Shown: positions 13,190 to 24,631 of the stretch, piece after piece
Layout: the number at the start of each line of letters is the position of its first letter
Numbering within the stretch: the stretch's first letter is position 1
DNA from: Vibrio tarriae
GTDB taxonomy: Bacteria > Pseudomonadota > Gammaproteobacteria > Enterobacterales > Vibrionaceae
DNA length: 64,000 bases
Assembly (NCBI RefSeq): GCF_002216685.1
Contig: NZ_CP022353.1
Location: forward strand, 2,785,001 to 2,849,000
Reading direction: 5' to 3'
Notes under the pieces: model-generated
What the model was told of the DNA's origin: nothing
Databases searched by the model: none
The model's input: only the letters and a program-made list of their open reading frames with translations
Made by a program: the position numbers and the translations under genes

Positions 13190-13660
13190 TTAAAGTTTTG
13201 CAGTAATGTTGTCGAGAATATCTTTGTGCGTATCTTTATCGATTGAACGCTCAAGAATTTTCTCAGCACCAGCAATTGCCAGAGTTGCAACCTGTTTACG
13301 CAGCTCATCGCGAGCACGGTTACGTTCTGCTTCAATCTCCGCTTCGGCTTGAGTCAGGATTTTCTGGCGTTCTGCCTGAGCTTCCTCACGTGCTTCGTCG
13401 ATGATTTGTGCTTTACGTTTATTCGCTTGCTCAATGAGCTCAGTTGCTGTGCGTTTTGCTTCTTTCAATTGATCCGAAGCATTAGCTTGTGCCAGATCTA
13501 GATCTTTCTTTGCACGCTCAGCGGCTTGCAAACCATCAGCAATTTTCTTCTGACGATCTTCAATCGCTTTGATAATCGGCGGCCACACATATTTCATGCA
13601 GAACCACACAAACATACCAAAGGCAATTGCTTGACCTAGCAGAGTTGCGTTCATATTCAC
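13190..13660 (-). CDS. atpF: ATP synthase F0 subunit b
   Basis: Subunit b forms the dimeric peripheral stalk of the F0 sector. Its 156 aa consist of one N-terminal membrane helix (about residues 5-25, [20 protein letters not shown]) followed by a long charged, Ala-rich coiled coil ([20 protein letters not shown] onward). The length equals that of E. coli b. It follows atpE after a 73-base gap that contains a stable hairpin. Confidence 0.97.
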   Translation of the reverse strand: MNMNATLLGQAIAFGMFVWFCMKYVWPPIIKAIEDRQKKIADGLQAAERAKKDLDLAQANASDQLKEAKRTATELIEQANKRKAQIIDEAREEAQAERQKILTQAEAEIEAERNRARDELRKQVATLAIAGAEKILERSIDKDTHKDILDNITAKL

Positions 13661-13698
13661 AACAGCTACCCCCTAAAGTGGACTTAGTGTTAATCAAC

Positions 13699-13719
13699 GA
13701 CAAATCTTATCGATTTGTC
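13699..13719 (-). other. Intercistronic hairpin between atpE and atpF
   Basis: A perfect 8-bp inverted repeat (GACAAATC / GATTTGTC, loop TTATC) sits just after the atpE stop. It has no T run. A 3' hairpin here could protect the atpE message, which must be made in excess of its neighbours because the c-ring has many copies. That role is an inference. Confidence 0.55.
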
Positions 13720-13733
13720 AGGACAAAGCTTGA

Positions 13734-13991
<258 letters not shown>

Positions 13992-14034
13992 CTAATTTCT
14001 CCAAAGATTCAATGGGTATTAAAAATTCAATTTA

Positions 14035-14850
<816 letters not shown>

Positions 14851-14855
14851 TCATC

Positions 14856-15245
14856 CTATTTTTTGTTGTTAATGAATAGCACTGGCGCACAGATATTGAT
14901 ACCTAGAGCCAGCAAATAGGTTAGCTTCAGTGGAACAAGTTCCAACTGCATATACATGTAGACAACGGAAAACAGGACGATAGTGATGAGAATTTTCAGC
15001 GCTTCACCCGTATAAAACGAGATTGCGACCATTTTTAACGCGCGCGCCCCTGCAAACAGGAAAGCACAACCCGCAAAAACAGCGTTAGCAATGACAAAAA
15101 TGCCACCACCGACTAAGGCTGAAAGCCCCCAATCACCATTTACCGCCACTGCAAACACAGCTGCCGCAACCATAACTGCACTGAACTGGATCAATAACAA
15201 TCGCTTTGCAAGCTCTCGTCCTTGCCTCGCTAGCACAGCTACCAT
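14856..15245 (-). CDS. atpI: ATP synthase accessory protein I
   Basis: AtpI is a small membrane protein of 129 aa with about four hydrophobic helices. It is the first gene of the atp operon and is thought to help c-ring assembly; it is not part of the mature enzyme. The assignment rests on its hydrophobic profile, its length like that of E. coli AtpI (126), and its position. The 189-base gap to parB (15246-15434) should contain the operon promoter; no clear boxes are called. Confidence 0.93.
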   Translation of the reverse strand: MVAVLARQGRELAKRLLLIQFSAVMVAAAVFAVAVNGDWGLSALVGGGIFVIANAVFAGCAFLFAGARALKMVAISFYTGEALKILITIVLFSVVYMYMQLELVPLKLTYLLALGINICAPVLFINNKK

Positions 15246-15434
15246 GTATTCTTACCTCTAGTAATCACCACAGCTCGAACCGCTTTTTCGGACTGGGAAA
15301 TTGGCGAAAATTATACGGTGGCATCAACTGATTGCAATGAAAACACCGCAAAAAGTTACAATTTTGCATACAATCCGACAACTTTCGCATAAACAATGTG
15401 ATTTACCACAATTGATTTAAATCAATTATCTCAC

Positions 15435-16316
15435 TTAGTTTTGCAGCTTGGCAATCAGTAGCTCTAATTTGTGAGGCTCATCAAGACTAATCGTCACTTT
15501 CGATTTACCGTTTGGGGTTCTCACTATAGAGACTTTTGCTGCTAATTTCTCACTTAAATTTTGTGACAATTGTTGTATTTCTAAGTCTTCTGACACGTTT
15601 TTTGCGTCAGATGGGTCAGATAAACATTTTTTTACAAGTTGCTCAGTTTGACGAACGGTCAGTTGCTTCTTCGCCACTTGCTGCGCAATTTCCACTTGCT
15701 GTTCACCTTCTAACATCAGAAGAGCACGTGCATGGCCCATTTCCAACTGTTTGGTCTCCAATAAGCGCTTTACGTCATCGCTCAATTGGTTCAAACGCAG
15801 CAGATTGGTCACGGTCGTGCGCGACTTGCCGATCACTTCCGCAACCTGCTGATGGGTAAGATTAAATTCGTTTTGTAAACGCTCTAGCGCTTGTGCCTCT
15901 TCCATCGCATTCAGATCTTCGCGCTGAATGTTCTCGATCAATGCCATAGCGATCGCACCGCGATCTTCCACTTGCTTGATCAAACAGGGCACTTGCTTTA
16001 ACCCCGCTTGTTTGGCGGCACGCCAACGACGTTCACCCGCAATGATCTCATATCCCCCGGTGGGCAGATGACGCACGACAATCGGCTGGATAATACCTTG
16101 AGACTGAATGGATGCCGCCAACTCTTCCAGAGCTTCTGGGGAAAGATCTTTACGTGGCTGATAGATACCGGGTTTGAGATTAGAGATGGAAAGATCCGCC
16201 AACTCACCTTCCGCCGACATCGACTGACTGAGTGAAGCAACTTGCTGCTTTTCGCGAGCCAATGAACTGGTCGCGAGTAGTGCATCCAGCCCTTTTCCTA
16301 AACCACGTTTAGTCAT
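15435..16316 (-). CDS. parB: Chromosome-partitioning protein ParB
   Basis: ParB binds parS sites near the origin, spreads as a CTP-dependent clamp, and works with ParA to segregate the origin. At 293 aa it starts with the typical KRGLGKGLDALL. The CTP-binding GERRWRA is near residue 95, ENIQREDLN near 130, and a helix-turn-helix (THQQVAEVIGKSRTTVTNLLRL) spans about 155-176. It lies 26 bases after parA. No parS palindrome (GTTTCACGTGAAAC type) was found in this window, so its binding sites must lie outside. Confidence 0.97.
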   Translation of the reverse strand: MTKRGLGKGLDALLATSSLAREKQQVASLSQSMSAEGELADLSISNLKPGIYQPRKDLSPEALEELAASIQSQGIIQPIVVRHLPTGGYEIIAGERRWRAAKQAGLKQVPCLIKQVEDRGAIAMALIENIQREDLNAMEEAQALERLQNEFNLTHQQVAEVIGKSRTTVTNLLRLNQLSDDVKRLLETKQLEMGHARALLMLEGEQQVEIAQQVAKKQLTVRQTEQLVKKCLSDPSDAKNVSEDLEIQQLSQNLSEKLAAKVSIVRTPNGKSKVTISLDEPHKLELLIAKLQN

Positions 16317-16342
16317 GTAAACGAATTCCTATAGTTGTTGTT

Positions 16343-17116
16343 TTATGCGGGAATCTCTTCGCGACGTAACATCTCACCAGCTAACGCTAAATAGGCCTTA
16401 GCCCCAGCCGATTGCTTATCGTAATACATCGCTGGTTTACCATGACTTGGCGCTTCGGCCAGTCGGACATTACGTGGAATAACCGTACGATACACTTTAC
16501 TACCAAAGTGCTTTTTCAATTGATCAGACACTTCATTGGCCAAGCGGTTACGTGGGTCGTACATGGTACGCAAGATACCTTCAATTTTAAGGTTATCGTT
16601 AACCACGGCGGCCAGTTTGCTGATCGTATCCATTAACGCGGTTAAGCCTTCCAACGCAAAATACTCACATTGCATAGGAACCAGCACCGAATCGGCGGCT
16701 GCCATGGCGTTGATTGTAAGAAGGTTTAAAGAAGGCGGACAATCAATAAAGATGAAATCATAGTTATCACGCACTGACGCGAGTGCGTTTTTCAGGCGCA
16801 CTTCTCGGGCAAATACTTCCATCAGTTTGATTTCAGCCGCAGTGACATCTCCATTGGCGGCAATCAAGTCATAGTGCCCGGTGGTTTTGCGGCATACCAC
16901 TTGGTCAAACGGTGCATCCTCAACCAAAAGCTCATAAGCTGTGGAGTCAACCTGATATTTATCGACGCCACTTGCCATAGTGGCATTACCTTGAGGGTCA
17001 AGATCGACCACCAGTACTTTACGTTTGGTGGCGGCCATTGAGGCGGCCAGATTGATACAAGTTGTTGTTTTCCCAACTCCGCCTTTCTGATTGGCGATTG
17101 CTACGATTTTACCCAC
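16343..17116 (-). CDS. parA: Chromosome-partitioning ATPase ParA
   Basis: ParA is a deviant-Walker ATPase that binds DNA and moves or tethers the ParB-parS complex. At 257 aa it has the deviant Walker A motif KGGVGKTT at residues 11-18 and the switch region VDLDPQGNATMASG near 40. FIDCPPSLNLL near 122 is the Walker B region. It belongs to the chromosomal Soj/ParA group, without the N-terminal DNA-binding domain of plasmid ParA. It is followed by parB and preceded by rsmG with 14 bases between. Confidence 0.97.
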   Translation of the reverse strand: MGKIVAIANQKGGVGKTTTCINLAASMAATKRKVLVVDLDPQGNATMASGVDKYQVDSTAYELLVEDAPFDQVVCRKTTGHYDLIAANGDVTAAEIKLMEVFAREVRLKNALASVRDNYDFIFIDCPPSLNLLTINAMAAADSVLVPMQCEYFALEGLTALMDTISKLAAVVNDNLKIEGILRTMYDPRNRLANEVSDQLKKHFGSKVYRTVIPRNVRLAEAPSHGKPAMYYDKQSAGAKAYLALAGEMLRREEIPA

Positions 17117-17130
17117 GGTATGCCTCGCTG

Positions 17131-17763
17131 TTATCCCTTGCGCGATAAGATTACAAGATGACGCTCACCTTCCAACTCAGGAACTTGCAAAGCTTTGATA
17201 TCGGTCACAGAACACCACTCAGGGAGTAGGGTGATTTCATCATCAGGCCGTACTCCTTTGAGGGCTAAAAATACCCCACCATTCGGTTTTGGTAGATGCT
17301 GACACCAGTTGACCATGTCGGTCATCGACGCAAAAGCGCGGCTTAATACGCCATCAAAACCAGATTCAGGATCAAACTCTTCCACTCGACTCTGCACGGG
17401 TAACACATTGTTGATCTTGAGATCGTGGATCACCTGTTTTAGAAAACGGATCCGTTTACCAAGGCTATCGAGCAGCACAAACTCTTTATCTGGGTGCATG
17501 ATCGCAAGCGGGATCCCTGGCAATCCAGGCCCAGTACCCACATCAATAAAGCGCTCACCGACGAGATGCGGACTGACCACCAAACTATCGAGAATATGTT
17601 TCACCAACATTTCCATCGGATCCCGCACGGAAGTGAGGTTATAAGCTTTGTTCCATTTGTCGAGCAGCTGCACATACCCAACGAGCTGCTCATGTTGCTG
17701 CTCTGTCACCGTTAAGCTGGTTTTGCTGATCAAGGCGTCGAGTTTGACTCGTAACGGATTCAT
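17131..17763 (-). CDS. rsmG: 16S rRNA (guanine527-N7)-methyltransferase RsmG
   Basis: RsmG (GidB) methylates G527 of 16S rRNA using S-adenosylmethionine; its loss gives low-level streptomycin resistance. At 210 aa it matches E. coli (207). The SAM-binding motif [17 protein letters not shown] is near residues 67-83, followed by [14 protein letters not shown]. The start overlaps the mnmG stop by one base (TAATG), indicating translational coupling. Confidence 0.97.
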   Translation of the reverse strand: MNPLRVKLDALISKTSLTVTEQQHEQLVGYVQLLDKWNKAYNLTSVRDPMEMLVKHILDSLVVSPHLVGERFIDVGTGPGLPGIPLAIMHPDKEFVLLDSLGKRIRFLKQVIHDLKINNVLPVQSRVEEFDPESGFDGVLSRAFASMTDMVNWCQHLPKPNGGVFLALKGVRPDDEITLLPEWCSVTDIKALQVPELEGERHLVILSRKG

Positions 17764-19658
17764 TACGCCGCTTCTCCCTTTTTCAGCATGCCGTGTTTTT
17801 TCAGGTGAACCAGCAAAATCGAAATCGCCGCAGGTGTGATACCTGAAATACGTGATGCAATTCCAATGGTTTCTGGTTTAGCCGCATTGAGCTTCAATAC
17901 CACCTCGTTTGAAAGACCTTTGACTTGCTTATAATCAAGCTCTGCTGGCAGCTTGGTATGTTCATGGCGCAGCGATTTTTCAATTTCATCTTGCTGACGC
18001 TGAATGTAGCCATCGTATTTAACTTGAATCTCTACCTGTTCGGCAGCTTCGGCATCTTCCAAAGCAGGGGCAAAAGCCGGCAAAGTGGTCAGCAGCTCAT
18101 AGGTCATTTCAGGGCGACGCAGTAAGTCTTCACCACTGGCTTCACGCGACATCGGCGTTTTCAGCAGAGTATTAAGCTGTTCGACGCCAACCGAGTTTGG
18201 ATTCATCCAAGTTTCTTGCAAGCGTTGACGCTCTTTGGCCATGTTATCGATTTTTTGGTTGAAACGCGCCCAACGCGCATCATCCACAAGGCCAAGCTCA
18301 CGCGCTTTTTCGGTCAAACGCAGATCGGCGTTGTCTTCACGCAGCAGCAGACGATATTCCGCACGCGAAGTGAACATACGGTAAGGCTCTTTCGTGCCCA
18401 TGGTCGAGAGATCGTCGATCAACACGCCCATGTACGCCTGATCGCGACGTGGACTCCAACCTTCTTTGTCTTGGCTGTACAAGCTGGCGTTCAGACCCGC
18501 CATCAAGCCTTGCGCAGCGGCTTCTTCGTAACCAGTAGTGCCGTTGATTTGTCCTGCAAAGAACAAACCATGGATAAATTTGGTTTCATACGTTTGCTTC
18601 AAATCACGTGGATCGAAGAAATCGTATTCAATCGCGTAACCCGGACGAACGATATGTGCGTTCTCAAAACCTTTCATTGAACGTACGATCTGCACTTGCA
18701 CGTCAAATGGCAAGCTGGTGGAAATGCCGTTCGGATAGAGTTCCGTGGTGGTTAAACCCTCTGGCTCAATAAAAATTTGGTGACTGTCTTTATCGGCAAA
18801 ACGCATCACCTTATCTTCGATCGATGGACAGTAACGCGGGCCGATCCCTTCGATGATCCCGGCATACATAGGGCTGCGATCAAGGTTAGCGCGGATCACA
18901 TCATGGGTGCGCTCATTGGTGTGCGTGATGTAACACGGAATTTGGCGTGGATGGTGCTCACGCTTGCCCATGAAGGAAAAAACTGGGGTCGGATTATCAC
19001 CGTGCTGCGCTTCCAATACCGAGAAATCAACGCTATTGGCATCGATACGTGGTGGTGTGCCGGTTTTTAAGCGATCAACACGAAATGGCAGTTCACGCAG
19101 TCGGTGCGCCAAAGCGATAGATGGTGGATCCCCAGCACGACCTCCAGCATAGTTTTCAAGGCCGATATGGATCTTACCGCCAAGGAAAGTCCCGACGGTT
19201 AACACTACCGCTTTGGCCTGAAATTTCAGGCCCATTTGAGTCACAACACCACGAATATGATCATGCTCGACGATCACATCATCTACCGCTTGTTGGAACA
19301 GGGTGAGATTCGGGGTGTTTTCTAACACATTACGCACATAGGCTTTGTACAGAGCACGATCGGCTTGTGCACGAGTTGCACGCACGGCTGGCCCTTTTGA
19401 AGCGTTCAGTGTACGAAATTGAATACCTGCGTGATCGATAGCTTGCGCCATCAAACCGCCCATTGCATCCACTTCTTTGACTAAATGACCTTTACCGATC
19501 CCACCAATGGCAGGGTTACAGGACATTTGGCCTAGGGTGTCAATATTGTGGGTAAGAAGTAACGTACGCTGTCCTGTACGTGCTGCAGCGAGAGCGGCTT
19601 CTGTTCCTGCGTGACCGCCACCAACCACAATGACGTCAAATGTTTCGTGATAAAGCAT
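17763..19658 (-). CDS. mnmG: tRNA uridine-5-carboxymethylaminomethyl modification enzyme MnmG
   Basis: MnmG (GidA) is an FAD protein that works with MnmE to install (carboxymethyl)aminomethyl groups on wobble uridine 34 of several tRNAs. The start chosen is ATG 19658 ([14 protein letters not shown]), giving 631 aa, the family length. The open frame extends 13 codons further up, but these residues are not part of the family. The FAD-binding [10 protein letters not shown] begins at residue 13. It is the first gene left of oriC, and its promoter faces away from the origin. Confidence 0.97.
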   Translation of the reverse strand: MLYHETFDVIVVGGGHAGTEAALAAARTGQRTLLLTHNIDTLGQMSCNPAIGGIGKGHLVKEVDAMGGLMAQAIDHAGIQFRTLNASKGPAVRATRAQADRALYKAYVRNVLENTPNLTLFQQAVDDVIVEHDHIRGVVTQMGLKFQAKAVVLTVGTFLGGKIHIGLENYAGGRAGDPPSIALAHRLRELPFRVDRLKTGTPPRIDANSVDFSVLEAQHGDNPTPVFSFMGKREHHPRQIPCYITHTNERTHDVIRANLDRSPMYAGIIEGIGPRYCPSIEDKVMRFADKDSHQIFIEPEGLTTTELYPNGISTSLPFDVQVQIVRSMKGFENAHIVRPGYAIEYDFFDPRDLKQTYETKFIHGLFFAGQINGTTGYEEAAAQGLMAGLNASLYSQDKEGWSPRRDQAYMGVLIDDLSTMGTKEPYRMFTSRAEYRLLLREDNADLRLTEKARELGLVDDARWARFNQKIDNMAKERQRLQETWMNPNSVGVEQLNTLLKTPMSREASGEDLLRRPEMTYELLTTLPAFAPALEDAEAAEQVEIQVKYDGYIQRQQDEIEKSLRHEHTKLPAELDYKQVKGLSNEVVLKLNAAKPETIGIASRISGITPAAISILLVHLKKHGMLKKGEAA

Positions 19659-19749
19659 GAACGACCTCAGGTATTCATCGAGACTATGGGTTAACAAAAG
19701 AGGCGTATTCTAACCTCTTTCGGTTGGCTAGAAAATCGCTTTCCTGTTT

Positions 19750-20085
19750 TTTCGATCAAGGAGGGTCATTAAATATATATAAAGATCTATATAGAGATCT
19801 TTTTATTAGATCTACTATTAAGGAGCAGGATCTTTGTGGATAAGTAAAAAATGATCAACAAGATCATGAAATTCGGAAGGATCAGATCGTGTGATCAACC
19901 ACTGATCTGATCAAGGATTAGCTGGGATCAAAAACCTATGTTATACACAGCCACCTTGGGATCTAAAACTTGTTATATGGATAACTATAGGAAGATCACC
20001 GGATAATAGTGTAGTTATCCACATGAGATTCGATTGAAAAAGCATCAATCAATTTTTTCACTACCGTTAAATTTATCCACAATCC
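19750..20085. other. oriC: Chromosomal replication origin oriC
   Basis: The gap between mnmG and mioC has the whole architecture of a gammaproteobacterial oriC. An AT-rich unwinding region contains three 13-mers beginning GATCT at 19784, 19796 and 19809. DnaA boxes follow: TTATCCACA on the minus strand at 19835-19843, TTATACACA at 19941-19949, TTATCCATA (minus) at 19976-19984, and TTATCCACA at 20015-20023 and 20073-20081. About fifteen GATC (Dam/SeqA) sites fall between 19753 and 19998. The order and orientation of the outer boxes match E. coli R1 and R4. No IHF site could be called with confidence. The 19659-19750 part is mnmG leader with a small inverted repeat (AAAGAGG / CCTCTTT). Confidence 0.96.
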
Positions 20086-20113
20086 AAAAAAAAGAGCGGC
20101 ATTAGGCCGCTCT
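20086..20113 (-). terminator. Terminator of mioC at the edge of oriC
   Basis: An AGAGCGGC / GCCGCTCT stem with a 5-base loop is followed on the minus strand by eight T's. It lies between the mioC stop and the last DnaA box, so it should stop transcription from entering the origin. Confidence 0.9.
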
Positions 20114-20132
20114 GCATGGAATAGGTCATTAT

Positions 20133-20576
<444 letters not shown>

Positions 20577-21938
20577 CTATTTCCCAATACAGAATGATGA
20601 AAAAATGCGGCCAAGCAGATCATCGGAGCTGAACTCGCCCGTAATTTCGTTAAGGTGTTGCTGGGCTATACGCAGCTCTTCGGCGAGAATTTCTCCAGCC
20701 ATATAGCCTTCAAGTTGTTGCTGACCAATCGCTAAGTGCTCTGCGGCTCGCTCTAGGGCATCGAGATGACGGCGGCGTGCCATAAAGCCACCTTCCTGAT
20801 TGCCTGAAAAACCCATGCACTCTTTGAGGTGCTGACGCAAGGCATCGACCCCTTGGCCTGTTTTGGCTGATAGGCGGATCAAGGTGGTTTGATTAACATG
20901 GCAGATCCCAAGTGGCTCACCGGTTTGATCGGCTTTATTACGGATCACAGTGATCCCAATATTCTCTGGTAGTCTGTCAACAAAATCAGGCCAGATGTCC
21001 TGTGGATCGGTGGCCTCTGTGGTGGTGCCATCGACCATAAACAGTACGCGATCGGCTTGGCGGATCTCTTCCCACGCGCGCTCAATACCAATTTTTTCTA
21101 CCGCATCAGAAGCGTCTCGTAGTCCCGCGGTATCGATGATGTGCAGCGGCATCCCATCAATATGGATATGCTCACGCAGAACATCACGGGTGGTACCGGC
21201 AATGTCGGTGACGATGGCAGACTCTTTACCCGAAAGCGCATTGAGTAGGCTCGATTTACCCGCATTAGGACGCCCAGCAATCACCACCTTCATCCCTTCG
21301 CGCATAATGGCGCCTTGGTTAGCTTCACGGCGCACTGCGGCAAGATTATCGATGATGGTTTGCAGATCAGCGGAAACCTTACCATCGGCCAGAAAATCGA
21401 TCTCTTCTTCTGGGAAATCAATCGCGGCTTCAACATAGATGCGCAGGTGAATCAGCGATTCCACCAAGGTATGGATGCGTTTAGAAAACTCGCCTTGCAG
21501 CGATTGCAGCGCGGATTTTGCGGCTTGCTCAGAGCTGGCATCAATCAGGTCTGCGATGGCTTCTGCTTGGGTTAAATCCATCTTGTCATTGAGGAAAGCG
21601 CGTTCTGAGAATTCACCAGGACGGGCTGGGCGCACCCCTTTAATCTGCAAAATACGTCGGATCAGCATATCCATGACGACCGGGCCACCGTGACCTTGCA
21701 GCTCAAGCACATCTTCACCGGTAAATGAATGAGGATTGGGGAAAAACAGCGCAATGCCTTGATCGAGCTGCTGGCCATCTTCATCGGTGAAAGGCAAGTA
21801 TTCGGCATAGCGGGGTCTGAGCGTGCGTCCAGTGACTGTCTGCGCGACGTGGGCAGCCAGTGGGCCTGATACACGAATAATGCCGACACCACCACGGCCG
21901 GGTGCCGTAGCCTGCGCGACAATGGTATCTGTTGTCAT
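20577..21938 (-). CDS. mnmE: tRNA modification GTPase MnmE
   Basis: MnmE (TrmE/ThdF) is the GTPase partner of MnmG in wobble-uridine modification. The start at ATG 21938 ([17 protein letters not shown]) gives 453 aa, against 454 in E. coli; a longer frame to 22025 is rejected because its extra residues are not conserved. An N-terminal folate-binding domain is followed by a helical domain. The inserted G domain has [14 protein letters not shown] near residue 222, and the C-terminus ends in the functional CIGK. A hairpin lies between yidC and this gene. Confidence 0.97.
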   Translation of the reverse strand: MTTDTIVAQATAPGRGGVGIIRVSGPLAAHVAQTVTGRTLRPRYAEYLPFTDEDGQQLDQGIALFFPNPHSFTGEDVLELQGHGGPVVMDMLIRRILQIKGVRPARPGEFSERAFLNDKMDLTQAEAIADLIDASSEQAAKSALQSLQGEFSKRIHTLVESLIHLRIYVEAAIDFPEEEIDFLADGKVSADLQTIIDNLAAVRREANQGAIMREGMKVVIAGRPNAGKSSLLNALSGKESAIVTDIAGTTRDVLREHIHIDGMPLHIIDTAGLRDASDAVEKIGIERAWEEIRQADRVLFMVDGTTTEATDPQDIWPDFVDRLPENIGITVIRNKADQTGEPLGICHVNQTTLIRLSAKTGQGVDALRQHLKECMGFSGNQEGGFMARRRHLDALERAAEHLAIGQQQLEGYMAGEILAEELRIAQQHLNEITGEFSSDDLLGRIFSSFCIGK

Positions 21939-21988
21939 AGTGTTACCTGAACAGGATTGAATTAGCGCCATTGTAATCAGCAGCCAAC

Positions 21989-22014
21989 AAAAAGGCGACC
22001 TTTTGGCCGCCTCT
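21989..22014 (-). terminator. Hairpin between yidC and mnmE
   Basis: On the minus strand AGGCGGCC and GGTCGCCT pair (one G-U) around AAAA, followed by five T's. It lies 20 bases after the yidC stop and 50 bases before the mnmE start, so it ends or attenuates transcription from the rpmH-rnpA-yidD-yidC unit. Confidence 0.8.
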
Positions 22015-22031
22015 TTATTACTCAATCAAAC

Positions 22032-23657
22032 TTACTTGGAGTGTAAGCCTTTTTTCTCGAGCGCTTTGTAGATAAGCGTTTGCTGGATTAGCGTGACGAT
22101 GTTCGACACCAACCAGTACAGAACCAGACCTGATGGGAACCACAGGAAGAAGAAAGTGAACATCACTGGCATGAAGGTCATGATCTTCTGCTGCATTGGA
22201 TCGGTGATCGTGGTCGGGCTCATCTTCTGGATGACGAACATGCTCGCACCCATCAGCAGTGGCAAGATGTAGTAAGGATCTTGCGCGGATAAGTCATGAA
22301 TCCAACCAAAGAATGGTGAGTGACGCAGCTCTACCGACTCCATCAGCGCCCAGTACAGCGCAATGAAAATAGGCATTTGCAGTACGATCGGTAAACAGCC
22401 CCCCAGTGGGTTTACTTTCTCTTTTTTATACAGCTCCATCATCTCTTGGCTCATGCGCTGGCGGTCATCACCAATCCGCTCACGCATAGCTTGCAGTTTA
22501 GGTTGCAGCATACGCATTTTTGCCATTGAGGTGTATTGTGCTTTGGTCAGTGGGTACATCGCGCCACGCACAATGAAGGTTAAGCAGATGATGGCCACCC
22601 CCCAGTTGCCAACAAAGGTCTGAATTACAGACAGCAACCAGTGTAGTGGTTTAGCAATAAACCACAACCAACCGTAATCGACCACAAGGTCAAGGTTAGG
22701 TGCGACTGCGGCCATTTGGTCTTGCAGTTTTGGGCCTACCCATAAGGTCGCTTCAAACTCTGCTTTATCACCGTTGGCAACGGTTTTGTTTGGTGTACGG
22801 ATACCCATATCACCTAAATTATTGATAACCCGTGAGTAAAGCTGTACTTGTGGCTCATCACGTGGGATCCATGCTGAAGCGAAATAGTGCTGGATCATCG
22901 CGACCCAGTTCACCGTCACATCATTGGGTGCGCTCAGGTTGCGATCTTTCATGTCGTCGAAGCTGTACTTCTTGTAACGCACATCGCTGGTTGAGTACGC
23001 ACCACCACGGTAAGTTGGCATAGCTAAGTTACCACCAGAATCGAGCAGATTTTGGCGCAGGTGAGCATACATACCTAACGTGGCTTCGCTACCTGAGTTG
23101 TTGGCTACATCAAACACCACATCCACCGCATAGCTACCACGCTTAAGAATGAAGGTTTTAGTGTAATCAATGCCGTTGGCTTGATAGGTCATAGGAATGC
23201 GCAGTTCATCTTGGCCTTCGGCCAGAGTGAAACTATCGGTATTCACTTGATAAGCTGGGCGGTTATTGCTGGTAACATCAATGCCTTGCGGGCCGACTAA
23301 ACCACTTTGGGCAATAAACTGATGACCTTGGGTGTTTTGTAACAAGACAAAAGACTCAGTTGAATCGAGTTCTTCAGCATATTGATTCAGTTTTGCGCTG
23401 ACGATATCGCCACCGAGCGTATCAATAGACAGAGTCAATACATCGCTAGTCACGGTGATGGTCTTGGCCTGCGCTGCTGCATTGGGTGCAGGCGTTGGAT
23501 CTAACTCATCGGAAAATGAAGGAGCAGGAGCTGCGCCTGTGGATTGGGCCTGTTGTGTCGCTTGCGGTGCAGGGTTCTTTGCTACTTGCCATTGTTGGAA
23601 CAGTAGGAAAGAAACCAGCGCCAGAGCGATTAACAAGATATTACGTTGAGAATCCAT
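22032..23657 (-). CDS. yidC: Membrane protein insertase YidC
   Basis: YidC inserts and folds inner-membrane proteins, alone or with the Sec translocon. At 541 aa it matches E. coli (548). It has one N-terminal membrane anchor (about residues 5-22) and a large periplasmic domain rich in beta-strands up to about residue 325. The conserved five-helix core includes the cytoplasmic loop [20 protein letters not shown] and [20 protein letters not shown]. It follows yidD with a 5-base gap. The order rpmH-rnpA-yidD-yidC-mnmE is standard in gammaproteobacteria. Confidence 0.97.
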   Translation of the reverse strand: MDSQRNILLIALALVSFLLFQQWQVAKNPAPQATQQAQSTGAAPAPSFSDELDPTPAPNAAAQAKTITVTSDVLTLSIDTLGGDIVSAKLNQYAEELDSTESFVLLQNTQGHQFIAQSGLVGPQGIDVTSNNRPAYQVNTDSFTLAEGQDELRIPMTYQANGIDYTKTFILKRGSYAVDVVFDVANNSGSEATLGMYAHLRQNLLDSGGNLAMPTYRGGAYSTSDVRYKKYSFDDMKDRNLSAPNDVTVNWVAMIQHYFASAWIPRDEPQVQLYSRVINNLGDMGIRTPNKTVANGDKAEFEATLWVGPKLQDQMAAVAPNLDLVVDYGWLWFIAKPLHWLLSVIQTFVGNWGVAIICLTFIVRGAMYPLTKAQYTSMAKMRMLQPKLQAMRERIGDDRQRMSQEMMELYKKEKVNPLGGCLPIVLQMPIFIALYWALMESVELRHSPFFGWIHDLSAQDPYYILPLLMGASMFVIQKMSPTTITDPMQQKIMTFMPVMFTFFFLWFPSGLVLYWLVSNIVTLIQQTLIYKALEKKGLHSK

Positions 23658-23662
23658 CGTTA

Positions 23663-23917
23663 TTAATCTCTGTCTTGTTTTTGGGCTGGTGGAACGGGGT
23701 CAAAGCCCCCTTCGTTCAAAGGGTGGCATTTTAATAGACGTTTGGTGGATAACCAACATCCTTTTATAAAACCGTGAGCTCGCAGCGCTTCTATCGCATA
23801 CGTGGAACAAGTTGGAGTGAATCGACAGCGTGGGCCGATGAGTGGACTAATGAACCACTGGTAAAGTTTTACAATACCAATGGCTAACCACGAGAAGGGC
23901 GAGAGAGGCGTTGCCAT
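23663..23917 (-). CDS. yidD: Membrane protein insertion efficiency factor YidD
   Basis: YidD is a small inner-membrane-associated protein that assists YidC-dependent insertion. Its 84 aa carry the family core [20 protein letters not shown], with three conserved cysteines, and [13 protein letters not shown]. Its start lies inside rnpA: the two frames overlap by 34 bases, as is usual for this pair. The SD sequence must therefore be within rnpA. Confidence 0.94.
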   Translation of the reverse strand: MATPLSPFSWLAIGIVKLYQWFISPLIGPRCRFTPTCSTYAIEALRAHGFIKGCWLSTKRLLKCHPLNEGGFDPVPPAQKQDRD

Positions 23918-24240
23918 AGTTTGCCAAGCAAGTTAAACAGTTCTTCATTGCTCAAATCTTGCGCGCTCTTTTTGGCGATGACAACAAAATCTTTATCAGC
24001 TAACTGATTTTGATGTAAACGAAAGCTTTCCCGGCAGAGACGTTTGAAGCGATTACGACCGACGGCCGTTTTGATCTGCTTTTTAGGAACAGCAAGTCCC
24101 AAACGAGGATGAGAAAGATGGTTTGCGCGAGCGATGATTGTAAGATGAGGAGAACCAGCACTGTGAGCTTGCTGGAAGACTTTTTGATAATGTTCGGGAG
24201 TTAACAAACGTAACTCCCGATTGAATGCGTACGTACTCAA
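23884..24240 (-). CDS. rnpA: Ribonuclease P protein component
   Basis: RnpA is the protein subunit of RNase P and helps the RNA subunit process tRNA 5' ends. At 118 aa it matches E. coli (119). The RNA-binding signature [16 protein letters not shown] is near residues 62-77. It lies 12 bases after rpmH and overlaps yidD at its 3' end. Confidence 0.96.
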   Translation of the reverse strand: MSTYAFNRELRLLTPEHYQKVFQQAHSAGSPHLTIIARANHLSHPRLGLAVPKKQIKTAVGRNRFKRLCRESFRLHQNQLADKDFVVIAKKSAQDLSNEELFNLLGKLWQRLSRPSRG

Positions 24241-24252
24241 AATAATTCGAGA

Positions 24253-24390
24253 TTATTTTGAAAGGCGCTTACGGCCTTTTGCACGACGTGCATTCAGAAC
24301 TTTACGACCGTTCGCAGTCGCCATGCGAGCACGGAAACCGTGAGTACGCTTGCGCTTCAGAACTGAAGGTTGAAAAGTGCGTTTAGACAT
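24253..24390 (-). CDS. rpmH: 50S ribosomal protein L34
   Basis: L34 is a very small, basic ribosomal protein. The start at ATG 24390 ([15 protein letters not shown]) gives 45 aa with the canonical [28 protein letters not shown]. The open frame extends 31 codons further up, but that stretch is the 5' leader, not protein. The leader (24391-24500) can form two hairpins: GTCTTC/GAAGAC near the gene and CGCCTCT/AGAGGCG (24471-24490) further up. Confidence 0.97.
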   Translation of the reverse strand: MSKRTFQPSVLKRKRTHGFRARMATANGRKVLNARRAKGRKRLSK

Positions 24391-24470
24391 GATGTTACCT
24401 TTACTGATCAGTAGTTTTAGGTTCTTGGTTAACCCGGCGTGGGCATTAAGGTCTTCACTGAAGACGCCGA

Positions 24471-24490
24471 CGCCTCTCAACAAAGAGGCG
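24471..24490 (-). other. Hairpin in the rpmH leader
   Basis: CGCCTCT and AGAGGCG pair across a 6-base loop in the untranslated leader of rpmH, about 80 bases before its start. There is no T run, so it is not an ordinary terminator. It may affect stability or regulation of the ribosomal-protein message. The rest of 24491-24631 should hold the rpmH promoter. Confidence 0.45.
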
Positions 24491-24631
24491 GAATTGTAAT
24501 CACTGTCACAAAAGGTGTCAATGATTGGGTTTTCCCCAGTCTGAACTCACTCAATGAGTTGGCTCATTCTGGTTGCCGCTTTATTTCCGGTCGGCCGATT
24601 ATACGGACAAACCGCAAAATCTCAAGGATCC

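Noticed and set aside
15246..19750. parS sites expected near parAB
   Set aside because: I searched by eye for GTTTCACGTGAAAC-type palindromes through the window. Several CACGTG-containing stretches exist (for example near 18604 and 22858), but none has the flanking symmetry.
19843..19941. IHF site inside oriC
   Set aside because: Several GATCAA stretches approximate the consensus, but none matches without two or more mismatches, so none is called.
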